64,000 nucleotides of DNA from Enoplolaimus lenunculus. Lineage: Eukaryota; Nematoda; Enoplea; Enoplida; Thoracostomopsidae. The stretch is taken from positions 62,001 to 126,000 of the forward strand of contig JASANG010003195.1 of assembly GCA_030248215.1 (NCBI GenBank), given 5' to 3'. The translations under genes were made by a program, and so were the position numbers. The notes under the pieces are model-generated. The model did not search any database and was not told the origin of the DNA. It saw only the letters and a program-made list of their open reading frames with translations. This document shows, in pieces, positions 1-10,734 of this stretch (position 1 is its first letter; every line of letters starts with the position of its first letter).

Positions 1-118
1 TTTTGCTTAGGCTTACGCTTAGGCTTAGGCTCAGGAATAGGCTCATCCTACGCTTAGTCTTAGGCTTAGGCTTAGGAATATGCTTATACTACTGTTCCGG
101 CCCTGTTCTATACATGGG
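1..118 (+). mobile_element. family A element, right part
   Basis: TTAGGC-rich core followed by the family's right end (actgttccggccctgttct, then atacatggg). The left part lies outside the window. Confidence 0.7.
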
Positions 119-609
119 AACAAATAATAATCAGTGTATATATACTTATGACAATTGTGTTATATGTGTATTAATGACTCTGATACCTCGTTCAAACCAT
201 TAAAAAAATCCACCCAGACGACTGTTTTAAAATGAAATATTTTCATTCAAAACAGTTTTTAAAATAAAATAAAAAATAAAAATATTTAAGCGAAACAAAA
301 CAATTAAAAAATAAATGTTGCAAACCGAAGAGAACAATGGATATTGCAAACTTAACAAAAATGGGTCGAAAACGCCAAAAAAATGATAAAAATGGTAAAA
401 AATTGGCTAAAATCACTTAAATTATTTTTCGAGGGTGGTTTGTTAGGTGGGAGGGGGGGGGGGGTAAGAACAGATTTCCTTGTGGGTGCGCAAATGGTGC
501 AAAAAAATGCCTGTATCGAAACGATTTTGGCCAGCCTGGTCTTAAAAGCCGTTAATATTTTTTAAAATTGTGTGTGTGATTTATAGGCAGCGTTCGCTCC
601 GTGCCTTTA
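119..609. other. no gene seen
   Basis: AT-rich sequence with poly-A runs and a G9 run near 456. No credible exon or known element end. Confidence 0.5.
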
Positions 610-735
610 GGCCAATGTTTACAACAGGGCCGTAACATTAGTATAAGCATATTCCCAAGCGTAACCTAAGCATAAACAAAAATTTAGTCAAAAGCTTAAG
701 CTTACTCTATTGCAGTCACGCGGAAAAAGAGTTAA
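610..735 (-). mobile_element. family A element, short variant
   Basis: Starts ggccaatgtttacaacaggg and continues to the aagcttactctattgcagtc segment. The right end is disrupted. Confidence 0.55.
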
Positions 736-859
736 TGTTTCATATCTGGTTTATTACAACTTAAACAGGCAAAGTACAACCGGAAATGAATCACCAAAGC
801 CAGTTTTCTGGCAAAAATAGTCCTGAATCACCATAACAATTGATGCTACCCATTTTAAC

Positions 860-957
860 TATAGGGTCCTGCATACAATAGATAAACCTAAATCTAAGCC
901 CAAGCCCAACCCTCAGCTTAAACTTAAGCCTAGACATAAAAATATATTCCTAAGTAT
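860..957 (-). mobile_element. family A core fragment
   Basis: Degenerate CCTAAGCC-type repeats without family ends, directly before a family B copy. Confidence 0.4.
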
Positions 958-967
958 ACGTTGGCTA

Positions 968-1182
968 TTAACTCTTTCTCCCATGAATATTTTCAATTTC
1001 ATATGAGATGTAATGTCAAGGTAAGATTCGAATCCCAGTCTCGTGGGTGGGAGGCGTTTAAGATGACCACTGTTGCACTACACATATATGTTATAATGTT
1101 AAACGCTTGTCGCAGTGTGTTTATTGCTCTTACATTATTGTATTTAGTTGCTCATAGTATACTCTATGAGTGAAAGGGTTAA
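968..1182 (-). mobile_element. family B element (tRNA-like, inverted ends)
   Basis: Inverted ends ttaactctttctc and gagtgaaagggttaa. An inner segment on the minus strand resembles tRNA boxes (reverse of gattcgaatcccagtctc). Slightly shorter than other copies. Confidence 0.65.
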
Positions 1183-1916
1183 GGATAAGATTGTAGTCCT
1201 AAAGTGCTACCGTGTTCTTGCCTCCCAGTTGACAGGCCCACATTCTTGACGAGAGCCGCTAGTGCCATATCCATTCAAACAAACGGATGTCCTGCGCCCA
1301 CTAGGGAACCCAGAAAAGGGACGAATGTGGTGTACACCCCGCGTCAGAAAATTATTTTGTCATAAAATAGTACCTTACCATTGTTCTGCCTCCAAAAATT
1401 AGCACATATACAGCATACAGTAAAAATTGCGTTTGATAACTTTTGCCATCCCACCGTCCTATGTCAGAAACCTCTGGACCCCCTGCTTCCTGCGCAAAAC
1501 GGCACTCATACCGGTCTCTACCAACGATCTGATTCTGTAAGTAAACGAGAAAAAAACCAGCTTAAACAATTAGCTAAAGTTTACATAGCAAAAGTGTTTC
1601 TAGAAAACAATATTTATATACCTGCCGCATTTGTGCAGTTTGACTATTAAATACGCAAGCGTTGCAGACGCGTGCAAACGCAGTTTAACAATTGCAATGT
1701 TGCTAATTGCAAATTGCAATGCGTACTGCACATTGTTTTGCAGTCAACCTGCGCTTGGAATGCTTGCATTGTTTCAAAAGTGTTTAAAAACGGGAACCTC
1801 AAAATTGTAACTGTTGTATTTATTTATAAGCAGAAGACAAAGTCTGTAAAAATATTAAAAGTTAACATTTTTTATTCAAATTTATAAAACAAATACCAGT
1901 TTAGAGACTTGGGATA
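1183..1916. other. no gene seen; partial family N repeat
   Basis: Around 1310-1440 the segment tacaccccgcgtcagaaaat ... aaaatagtaccttaccatt matches the family N copies at 9.5 and 17.2 kb in the same orientation. The rest shows nothing recognisable. Confidence 0.4.
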
Positions 1917-2136
1917 ACGGTAAAGAACGCGGGCGGAACAGTATTATAGGCATATTCCTAAACCTAAGCCTAAGCCTAAGCCTAAGCCTAAGCGTAAGAA
2001 TGAGCATATTTCTAAGCCTAAGCGTAAGAATGAGCATATTTCTAAGCCTAAGCCGTAAAAAATTGGTCTAAAGCTTAAGCTTTACTCTATTCTAGTCGCA
2101 CAGAAAAACGTTTCGCCCCTGATTTTTACATGGGCC
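1917..2136 (-). mobile_element. family A element
   Basis: Both ends present (gtaaagaacgcgggcggaac; tgatttttacatgggcc) around CCTAAG repeats and two copies of an internal gcgtaagaatgagcatattt unit. Confidence 0.75.
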
Positions 2137-2179
2137 GAGACTTGGACAAGTATCCAGCTATATCCCATACGTATACTGG

Positions 2180-2364
2180 TTCATGTAAACATTAGAAGCG
2201 AAACGTTTTCTGTGGGTCTGGAATAGGCTAAGCTTAAGCGTTAGACTAATTTTTGGCTTAGGCTAGGCTTAGGGTTAATAGGCTTACGTATAAAAGCTCA
2301 TTTTTACGCTTAAGCATAGGCTTTGGATATGCTTAATGTTGGGCACTGGTTTATACACTGGCCC
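2180..2364 (+). mobile_element. family A element, opposite orientation
   Basis: Starts ttcatgtaaacattagaagc, has a TTAGGC-like core, and ends tatacactggccc. It lies only 43 bp from the previous copy in the reverse orientation, so the pair forms a large imperfect inverted repeat. Confidence 0.65.
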
Positions 2365-2390
2365 GTACAATGATAATTAGACTCATGGCA

Positions 2391-2460
2391 ACATTCTCAA
2401 ATGTGTGTAGCAGCTATTACCGTATTTCAAATGAAAAATGTCAGTTTTATAACTGGATTT
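2391..2460. mobile_element. family G fragment
   Basis: attctcaaatgtgtgtagca and the adjoining attaccg match the left end of family G; the right half is missing. Confidence 0.45.
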
Positions 2461-2953
2461 AACGTTCAGGATCCTACTCCTGAAGTAGAAATGCTGGCTT
2501 CGACCTTGATCTGGACCTTTAGGCCCGAACCTATATGCCTTCTGTGATTATTATATTTAGGTTCAAACCATTTATAAACCAAAAAACTGGCTGTGATACA
2601 GTTATATTTAAATTTACCAAAAAAAAAGTAAATGAAAAACAGTTAATACAAACGTAAAACCAACACCCGAGTGCCAGCTAGTGACAGTTAGGAAATGTGA
2701 CCAAAATATTACGTTTTGTTCCGAGGCAGAGGGTAAAATTGAAGGGTTTCAAGATTATTTTTAGCCAACTGACGGTGTGTATACCCGCAAACCAGATATT
2801 TTAAGAACAACTGGAAAACCACCAATTGTGTAAGGTTTCAAATTGACAAATATTTGTTTAAAATAAATGAAAATTTTACGTATATGATTGTTTTTTTGGA
2901 AACACTGATTTTTGACGAGGTAAACGACAAAGTTGAAAAAAGCAGAATCTAAA

Positions 2954-3223
2954 TTAACCCTTTCTGACATGAATATTTTCTATTTCCTCTGAGACCTAAT
3001 TTTAGGCTAAGATTCGAATTACAGCGACTGGAGTGGGGGGCGTATGTCATCACCACTCAGCTATAGGAGCTTGACGGTCGAGCCCGAGGAGGGTCTCAGA
3101 TCTTGTGGTGATTTAGTACTATGTATACGTGTTGCAATTGTTAAACACGGTGCGATATATATTATTTAATGTATATACACTGCGCTGAGTTGCCTATAGG
3201 CAACTCAATGTGAAAAGGGGTTA
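2954..3223 (-). mobile_element. family B element (tRNA-like, inverted ends)
   Basis: Ends ttaaccctttctgacat and atgtgaaaaggggttaa are inverted. The middle, read on the minus strand, gives a tRNA-like ctcctatagctgagtggtga ... ttcgaatct. Subfamily with gtactatgtatacgtgttgc. Confidence 0.75.
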
Positions 3224-3239
3224 AGATTCAAATATTTTA

Positions 3240-3443
3240 GCCCATGTATAGAACAGGGCCGGATCGTTTTCCGGAGGGGTTATATTAATAGAGTCAATTT
3301 AAGCTGTAGACTATTTTTTTGCTTAGGCTTAGGTTTAGGCTTAGGCTTAGGCTTAGGAATAGGCTCATCCATACGCTTAGGCTTAGGCTTAGGCTTAGGA
3401 ACATGCTTATACTACTGTTCCGGCCATGTTCTATACATGGGCC
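3240..3443 (+). mobile_element. family A element, complete
   Basis: gcccatgtatagaacagggc opens and ctatacatgggcc closes, inverted to each other, with a TTAGGC core split by an ataggctcatccatacgc unit. Confidence 0.85.
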
Positions 3444-3515
3444 AATATTTTTATTTTAGAGAAAATTTACATCCGAAATATATATGTATATATAACTGTA
3501 TATTAATGTGTATAT

Positions 3516-3823
3516 CAGGGTGTTAACGGATAGTAAAAATAACGAAAACAGAAACGGAATAACTGCCTAATTTCGCTTCACATCCATCTTCACCTGACTT
3601 CACTTCCGTCTCCGGCAAGTTTTGTTAACCTCCGGCTCCGGTATTTTTCACCTCCAGTCATCGGCGCCAATCTGTTCTCAAAAGTGGCGGTGTCAATTCA
3701 GCAAAGCCCGTTGTCTTTTAAAAGTGGGGATAAGAAACGCCTACCAAGTTTTTTGCTCGCGGGGGGTCAGTGACCCTCCACCATCTTCGGGATTGGCGCC
3801 CGTACCTCCGGTTGCACCCTGCA
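3516..3823. mobile_element. family O repeat (CCGG-rich)
   Basis: Bounded by cagggtgttaacgga and ccggttgcaccctg, which are inverted. The body has repeated acctccggctccggt motifs. Similar copies at about 19.68-20.14 and 51.4-51.74 kb. Confidence 0.6.
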
Positions 3824-3949
3824 AAATAAGAATTGCAATTGTATAAAATTTAACCTTGTGAAAATTGACGTTGAGTTTTCATCTCAAATTTGTCGTATCG
3901 TTTCATGAACGCAATTCGTTATTAGTAAATGTTAATATTAACAAACATC

Positions 3950-4389
3950 TGTCAGTATAGGTAGGAACCGAGACTTCAGACCTTTCAACTAAAGCAGATG
4001 GAAAAGCGGGCCTCCAGACCGGAGATCGAACTCTCAGCCTACATATTCTTAAGCAAACATTCTACCACTGCGCAGTGGCGGATCCAGGATGTCAAAATGG
4101 GGGGGCCAAAATTTCACAGGTAATAAACTTACTTTTGACCCGCACACAAACCACGAATTATTGTCATAAAATTGCTATGTAATTTTTGCCGAGATGCTGT
4201 TGGGCGGGACCACGGCCGGGGTGGCCCCCATGGATCCGCCATTGCCACTGCGCCACACAGCCCGCTTCTTCAACTGCATTTTTCGTCGACTATATGTGTT
4301 GACTGTGTGCTGTCAGCTAGCATTCATACAGTGAACTGCATTATATTGCATGTGCACATATCAGACACGCATGTCCCACATGCTTACAA
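3950..4389 (-). mobile_element. family P SINE (tRNA head), split by a hAT-like MITE
   Basis: On the minus strand it reads tgtgggacatgcgtgtctga, a region of ATATAGTCGACG, then a tRNA-like part with box A (ggcgcagtgg) and box B (gagttcgatctccgg), then a tail with aaggtctgaagtctcgg. It is interrupted at 4073-4244 by a family L element. Related copies at 30983 and 51091. Confidence 0.75.
4073..4244. mobile_element. family L hAT-like MITE with 8-bp target duplication
   Basis: 172 bp. Ends CAGTGGCGGATCCA and TGGATCCGCCATTG are inverted. Flanked by exact 8-bp repeats ccactgcg at 4065-4072 and 4245-4252. An 8-bp duplication and CAGTGGCGGATCCA-type ends are typical of non-autonomous hAT elements. Confidence 0.88.
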
Positions 4390-4557
4390 TAATCATTGCT
4401 AGTGATTGCTTTGATCTACTGCGATTACGCGTGAGTGAGAACAATTTTTAGCCTTTAGAAACCATGAGGTTAAGCAAGTTAAGGCTTTTATTGCTTGTAA
4501 GTCCAAAAAATGTGTTCCGTCAATTTGACCGTTGTCAATACACCCCATGAGCGTAGA

Positions 4558-5045
4558 CACCCTGTAAATTCTAATGAGTTAATTAACATAACTCAGGCGA
4601 AAAGTTTGTTAATTTCTGAGTTTAATAACAGTAAACTTTAACTCACACTGAGTCGAGTCGATTCTCATTGTGAGTTGAGTTGACTCCGGGGGGATACTTA
4701 TTTAAATCAGAATGAGTTGATTTCTGAGTTTAATAACAGTAAGCTTTAACTCACAGTAAGTCGAGTTGATTCTCATTGTGAGTTGAGTTGACTCCGTGGG
4801 AGATAATTATTTAATTCAGAATGAGTTGATTTCTGAGTTTAATAACAGTAAGCTTTAACTCACACTAACTCGAGTTGACTATCACTGTGAGTTGAGTGAC
4901 TCCGAGAAAGATAATTATTTAAATCAGAATGAGTAGAATCAACTCAGAATTGCGAGTTCTGATATGCCTTACTCAGTCTGAGTGATATAACTCCTTCTGA
5001 GTTAAAATCAGCTCACTACTCCGCAGGATTTTTGTTTACTGGGTA
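4558..5045. mobile_element. family J element with internal tandem expansion
   Basis: Starts caccctgtaaattctaatga. Contains three units of about 108 bp starting ttctgagtttaataacagta at 4614, 4722 and 4831, then the right part gagttaaaatcagctcact. Other family J copies have one unit. Confidence 0.7.
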
Positions 5046-5439
5046 CACAAATACTTTAAATATATAGTGTGTTAAAAATACTCGCAGTCTCAATATTTTT
5101 CAAAAATGAAATTTTTCCAAAACCAATGGAATGGCCAATGGCCCCCGTGTGCCGCCTCCCGTCTCCGTTCACTGTTATTAATATGAGATAGAAATTTTGA
5201 CGATGAAAAAAATACTCTTAAAAATTTAATCAATTTTGTTTTCGCAATCGTATACTCTTAAATATAAATATGCGAGATGAATGTCGTTGATGTGGTGATA
5301 GAAATGTAACGTTTTGTAGTAAAATAAAATGGATAGTTTCGGTTTTGAAAAAATTTAAAAAATTAACTTAAATCTGAAAGGATGTTTATTTTAAAATTCA
5401 CTTTATTGCTTTTTATGTTTTGACTGGAATCAGACCCGT

Positions 5440-5545
5440 AGCCAAGGGGTGTGGGAGCAGGGGGGTCAAGCTTACGCGTAAAAATGAGCTAATACCTAAA
5501 GCATAAACCTAAGCGAAAAAAAGAGTCTAAAGCTTAACATTACTA
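5440..5545. mobile_element. family D end plus family A fragment
   Basis: gacccgtagccaaggggtgt resembles a family D end. It is followed by gcttacgcgtaaaaatgagc ... agtctaaagcttaa from family A. Boundaries unclear. Confidence 0.4.
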
Positions 5546-5764
5546 GGCCGTAGGCAAGGGGGGGTCAGTGGTCTCACCTCACCCCCCTTGAAAAATGTTG
5601 GAAAACATAGAAAATGTTCAACCTTGCTTGTAACTCATTAACAACCCTTGGCCGCCGTAAACAATTTTCAATTTTGCATGTATCTCGTTAGAAACCCTTG
5701 AATGCCCCTCCTGAAAATTTTTAAGCCCGCCCCCTCTAGCAAAATGAGCTGGCTACACGGGCCT
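5546..5764 (-). mobile_element. family D element
   Basis: ggccgtaggcaaggggggg at left and gagctggctacacgggcc at right are inverted. The body has two diverged units of caacctt/ttgcttgtaactcattaa, so it may be a tandem double. Confidence 0.6.
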
Positions 5765-5782
5765 GACTGGAATTAAAACGTC

Positions 5783-6026
5783 CACTGTAAATTGCAGTAA
5801 ATTATTTTTAATTCAGAATGAGTTGAATCACCGAGTCTGAATTAAGTGTTTCAAAACTTAAAATTCTGAATTCTCACTGAACTCGTTCTGAGTAAAATTT
5901 TACTCAACTTACCTGAAATTGAATCAACTCTCAGAATATACGAATATTTACTTGTAGAAACTCAAAAATATCCACAAAGACTAAATTCGTACTCTGAGTT
6001 GATTCATCTACTCACTGGAATTATCC
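5783..6026. mobile_element. family J element
   Basis: cactgtaaattgcagtaaat at left and gattcatctactcactgga at right, with GAGTTGA/TCAACTC-rich body. Confidence 0.6.
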
Positions 6027-6096
6027 CCTTAATTTATACTCGGATCTCAAGTCCATCGACAGGTTGAATTTTACATACTGAACCTACGCAGAACGT

Positions 6097-6280
6097 TTAA
6101 CCCCTTCTCACATTGAATTGCCTGTACGCAACTCTTCGCAGTGTATACACGTGAAATAGTATATATCGCACCGTGTTTAACAATTGCAACTCGTATACAT
6201 AGTACTAAATCACCACTAGACGTCCGAGCCCCCTCGGGCTCGAGCGTCAAGGTTCTATAGCTGAGTGATGATGGTATAAG
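6097..6280 (+). mobile_element. family B element, truncated
   Basis: Left end ttaaccccttctcacattga, then the family body in the opposite orientation to most copies, ending inside the tRNA-like part (tagctgagtgatgatggta). Confidence 0.65.
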
Positions 6281-6549
6281 AGTTACTCCGTTTACAGTTC
6301 CAGATGGTAAATATTGTAAGCAAACTTTTTTCTCTCCCCCATCCCGGTTTAATTCGTAGGGGGGTCGGTCGCAAACCCAACATGCGGTGGTACATTTATA
6401 GGACCATGCAAACCGCGTTAGGTGCGTAGTCTTGTTGAAGTATGCATCATTCACTCTTGGTACAACTGTAACAGCGGTTATTAAAACAGAATGTCTCGAA
6501 CTGTTGTCATGCAATACAATTGAGCATTATTTCTAAACATACAAACTAT

Positions 6550-6730
6550 GGCCAACTTTAAGGGGCGTAACTGCAGATTAAGCGTATTCCGAAACCTAAG
6601 CCTAAGCGCGTTACAAAATGTGTTTCTAAGCGTAAAGTCAAAACCTACGCAAAAAATGTAATCTAGAATCTAAACCTACTATCTTATAGACCCACCAGAA
6701 ACCTGTACGCCCTTTAAAGTAAAATGGGCC
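6550..6730 (-). mobile_element. family A element, second subfamily
   Basis: Ends ggccaactttaaggggcgta and gccctttaaagtaaaatggg (then cc) are inverted. The core has few CCTAAG units and a cttatagacccaccagaaac segment shared with 20963. Confidence 0.7.
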
Positions 6731-8250
6731 ATTATCATATTCTGTTGAAATTATTTATTTTCTTACAATGTCTGAAAGTTGCAATTTTGCATTTTAAGCA
6801 ATTCATGAATATATATACTTTTACTGCAATATATTTTGTTTATAAAATTGTTGTTTGCGTTTGCAACACAGTTCAGACTATTCACAGATGCCAACTGCAT
6901 ATTTGCAAGAAAATAGAAAATATTTTCCATGTTTCGATGACATAACTGTGTCAAAATGTACACTGGCTTAAAGTGGAATGTAGCACACGACCACTTGCTT
7001 GGCCAGAGGATGCGGATGGGGCGACTGTCCGCCTTGTGAGAAAATTTTTTGTGATAAAATGATACGGTTCGTCGTAACCGTTTCGCCCTGGCAAACATTT
7101 TGCGTATATGAAACATACAGTAAACATTGCGTTTCATAAACATCTGCCAGCCAGAGCAGCTGTCACAAATTTCTGAGTCCACCGCCGCTGACAATGCGAC
7201 AGTGGAATTGTTTGCGCTAAAATTTAATTTGAGAAATGATGCAAATTTATTATTCGAAAATTTTTGTAAACAAAGTCTTAGTGAATCGATAAAACAGTTT
7301 TGTGACAAAATTTTAGACTTACTGATGGCACTTCTCAGGCAAGATTTAGTAGATTTGCCATGGGCACCTGTGTCAGTGGCGGATACAGGATGTTCCGGCC
7401 TGAACGAATCTTTTTTGTGATCTAAATTTTGTCAACCTTAAACGTGTTTTAGCAATTTTTTCCGATATTGTAAGAGTCAAACGAATAGTTTACCGGAAAT
7501 TGTGGATGTAAGGTCGATCGGTAAATAATAGTAAAAAAGCCAGCGAGCAAAGCGAACAAGAAACCAAACGCAATTTTAGTGCTAAATTTTGATACAAGAT
7601 TTGATGTCTTACGGGGCAAGGGTTAAGAGGTCCTCATGGATCCGACCGTAGGATTCGCCAAGTTTGACCACAATAATCAGACTAATGATAGGTGCTATAC
7701 ATTATTGAGAATATAAGCGTTGAACGAAAAACGTTACTGAAACCTATTTTTCTGGCTAAAAGCACTACATACTTGAATCATTGATGCAATAAATTTCGGC
7801 AGATTGGCGGATATAAGGCGAGCTGAGATTGGGATATATTTATTACCAAAAAGTTTAAAAAGACGAGAAAAACACAAACTTAACACGATTTCGAATGCCA
7901 TTCAGGATTTTATATGCCAAAAAAATTGACTCCAAAGCGACGCTATTTTGCCAAAAAATTTTGACATAAAAAGTTGTACCATCTTGAAATTGAGCACTGA
8001 CTAACGTCCCTGATCGAAACGCTAGCAATTCGCCAGCCTAAACTTTGATTTCGGTGTTCAATTTCGTTATTGTGAAACAGCATTTTTGTGAGCTTGTTTT
8101 TAGCTAAAATTTGAATATCAAATTATCGGAATTTTAAAAATGGAAAAAATGGTAAAAAGCGTACTTACGTGAACTACTCACATAAGATACCGTATGCAAA
8201 CTAATATTATCTAACGTTATTAATGTAATATTGACCTTCAATCGCATAAA
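6731..8250. other. no gene seen; degenerate repeats
   Basis: Contains family N-like sequence near 7000-7140 (gataaaatgatacggttcgt, aaacattgcgtttcataaac), a cagtggcggatacaggatg hAT-like end at 7374, and a family G right-end fragment near 7680-7720. ORFs on both strands here look like chance in repeat DNA. Confidence 0.45.
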
Positions 8251-8450
8251 CTGTAGTGACCCGAACAAGAGGGCGTCCCCATTTGGAGTCCCAATTAATA
8301 GAAGTCCGTATCTCTAATAAGAATCCGTAAGCGGATAGAGTTCCTAAACTTTAATCCAAGTCCATAAATGTCAATTATCCCTATTGTAGTGCTTAAATGA
8401 CTACGCGACCAAGTGCATTCGAGTTCGAAACTTTAAAACATACTTAAATC
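8251..8450 (+). mobile_element. family C element, truncated
   Basis: Starts ctgtagtgacccgaacaaga and has the aagagtccgtaagcggat, gtccataaatgtcaatta body (here with aagaatccg). The right end is missing. A palindrome gtggatcggatt ... gatccgatccac follows at 8456-8539. Confidence 0.65.
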
Positions 8451-8960
8451 CGCTTGTGGATCGGATTGAACCAGATCGAATCGTTTATGGAAACTCTTGA
8501 TCGAAATGTTCCCCAAATATATTTTCGATCCGATCCACATCATCATTGACACCTGCTTAATTTTGGCATAAGCTTAACTGTCAATATTTTGCCAATGTTG
8601 TTATATCTGAATAGGAATTAATATTAATTTTAAGATATATATTCATTCAAACTAAAAGTATTAATTTATTCAGCGACCAGAATATAGATTGATTTCAGTA
8701 ACTGTTTTACTGTTCGAATGGCAACTACCGAGTAGGTCATGTTTTGTAGTTTTAAACCAAGGAGTGCGCTACCCGCAGGTACCTGGGTAGTGGGTACGGG
8801 AATTTTGTGCTGGTGTATACTAAAGGATAAAAAATAACAATTTCCACGGCTAAACAGTAGCTCGGGTAAAAAATCTTTACTCATTTAACACCTCTGGGTT
8901 TCAACATAGTTTGGGACTGATTCAACGTTGCTTAAAACACCCGTGATCATGGCTGGAACT

Positions 8961-9150
8961 TCGGGCCGGAGCAGCCCCCGATACCCTCCATTTGGGGTCA
9001 CCCAGAAAGGGACCTACATGCTAACCGCCTGAAACAAAAACCGCCGAAGTTTGAAAAAGCGTCTAGCTTATCGCTCGCTTCGCTTGCGAGTTTGATGGCC
9101 TCCACCCTGGAGTTTGGGGGGAGCCCGCACCCCTGTCTACCCCGGCACAG
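8961..9150. mobile_element. family M repeat
   Basis: cgggccggagcagcccccg to ccccggcacagctgg. Shares ccgccgaagtttgaaaaagc and tcgctcgcttcgcttgcgag with the copy at 15961. Confidence 0.55.
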
Positions 9151-9249
9151 CTGGAGCTTAAAGTGGAACCGGAAAATAAAGAAATTTCAGCCATTAGGCT
9201 TAGGCTTACGGTAAATCCATCGTTATCGATAGACGGTACATCCTATTTT

Positions 9250-9560
9250 TTAAACGGCGAATAGATTAAATACTTGGCCACTGTAGTTTTATTGCTTTTA
9301 AATATTTTCAGAAATGGTCATGTTATATCGATATGGAAACCCAAGGTGACGTACAATACTGAAAATGAACAAAGACCGATCGAATATTCGCTAGAAAAAT
9401 CAAATTACCAAGTGAGTGACATGAGGCGGATACACAAATTTCTGACGGGGAGTGGGCTAGCAAAAGTTATGAAACACAGGGAGTACCTTACCATTTTATC
9501 ACAAAAAATTTTCTGAGGGGGGGCGTACGCCCCCCACCATACTATGGGTCCGCTAGTGTT
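9250..9560. mobile_element. family N repeat
   Basis: Right side ccttaccattttatcacaaa, then ttttctgagg and ggtccgctagtg, matches 17150-17222. Left boundary not clear. Confidence 0.45.
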
Positions 9561-9707
9561 ACCGATATGAAACTTAAAGTTCGAAATGTATTAATTTTAT
9601 TGTTATGCAACGTTCACAATAATTTTGTTAATAATTGAACGAATAAATAATTTTAAGTTTATGATAAATCCGAGTATTGGAATTTTCAAGTTCTAACAAT
9701 TGCATTA

Positions 9708-10114
9708 CTGTATTGACCCTAATAAGAGGGGAGGGGTCCCCATTTTGATTCCGAATCAATAGGAGTCCGTATCCCTAATAAGAGTCCGTAAGCGGATAGG
9801 GTCCCTAAACCCTAATTAAAGTCCATAAATGTCAGTTAACAATAACTGTACCGTATAAATGAGTCCAGGACCAAATTGAGTTTAAACTTTAAAGCGTACT
9901 TAAATTATGAAAGTACATTCCTAAGTATAACCTTGTCACAAGACAAATAAACGTTTGAATCCAACGGATACTGCAATACCGGATATATATCAGTAACGAA
10001 GGGTGGCGGAGCGTGGGTTAAAAACAAATAACAGTCCGTAACCGAATAACAAGGGGGGTACCATCTGGAGAGTCCAAATAAATATCAGTCCCCCTCTTAT
10101 TCGGGTCGCTACAG
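9708..10114 (+). mobile_element. family C element, complete
   Basis: ctgtattgaccctaataaga and cttattcgggtcgctacag are inverted. About 407 bp with the family body (taagagtccgtaagcggata; gtccgtaaccgaataacaag). Confidence 0.8.
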
Positions 10115-10501
10115 TACATATAACCAGTGGGTGTTTAGGCTTGGAATGTTATCGATTTCAACTTAGTTGAGTTAACAAAATTTCCACCGGAAGGTTTCCA
10201 GTTCAAAAATCCAGTTAAATCTGGCATTTTTAAAATTAATTGTACCTATGAACCAAATCTGGCTCAAAAAGTTACACGAAACTAAACTGGATCTAAACAA
10301 ACCTGACCCATTAGCGTTGAAGCCAACGTGACCTAAGACCATTTTCGCCGCACACATCCAAATCCCCAATCATTGCTGTCATTGAATACTAAAATTGCGT
10401 CTGGTTTCTCGCTCGGCTTCGCTCATCATTCAACTTTGATCGACCACCAAAATGGGGCCGATACGCAACTGAGAAACTTGAACCATTGATTGTAGTTTCA
10501 G
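10115..10501. other. intron sequence upstream of Zasp-like exon 1
   Basis: AT-rich, no element end recognised. Ends in the pyrimidine-rich acceptor of exon 1. Confidence 0.45.
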
Positions 10502-10734
10502 AATACTTCTCAGCCAATCGGTGCGGCGTATAACCGAACAGCGAAAGCGTTTCACCGGTCTGCTTCTTCGGTGACACCCGAGATAACTTTAGCGACCGGT
10601 TCCGACGACAACGGGATCACATCGCAAACGGCCGGATCGAAATTAATTCATATCCAGTACAACTCACCGGTCAATATTTATTCGAATGAAAGTATTCAAC
10701 ATGCCGTTGAATTGCAGCAAGATGTTGAGCAAAA
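10502..10734 (+). CDS. Zasp-like: Zasp-like exon 1 (ZM motif)
   Basis: The acceptor tgtagtttcag precedes 10502, and the donor after 10734 is gtacgc, a moderate match. The 77 codons plus two bases (AA) carry the ZM motif HIQYNSPVNIYSNESIQHAV, the internal motif that contacts alpha-actinin in ALP/Enigma proteins. Not the first coding exon: it has no start codon and its upstream side ends at an acceptor. A GC-rich 66-bp tandem array starts about 50 bp past the donor. Confidence 0.9.

Noticed and set aside
7127-7420. 97-codon ORF resembling a small soluble protein
   Set aside because: It begins in family N-like repeat and ends at a hAT-like terminus; no splice or motif support.
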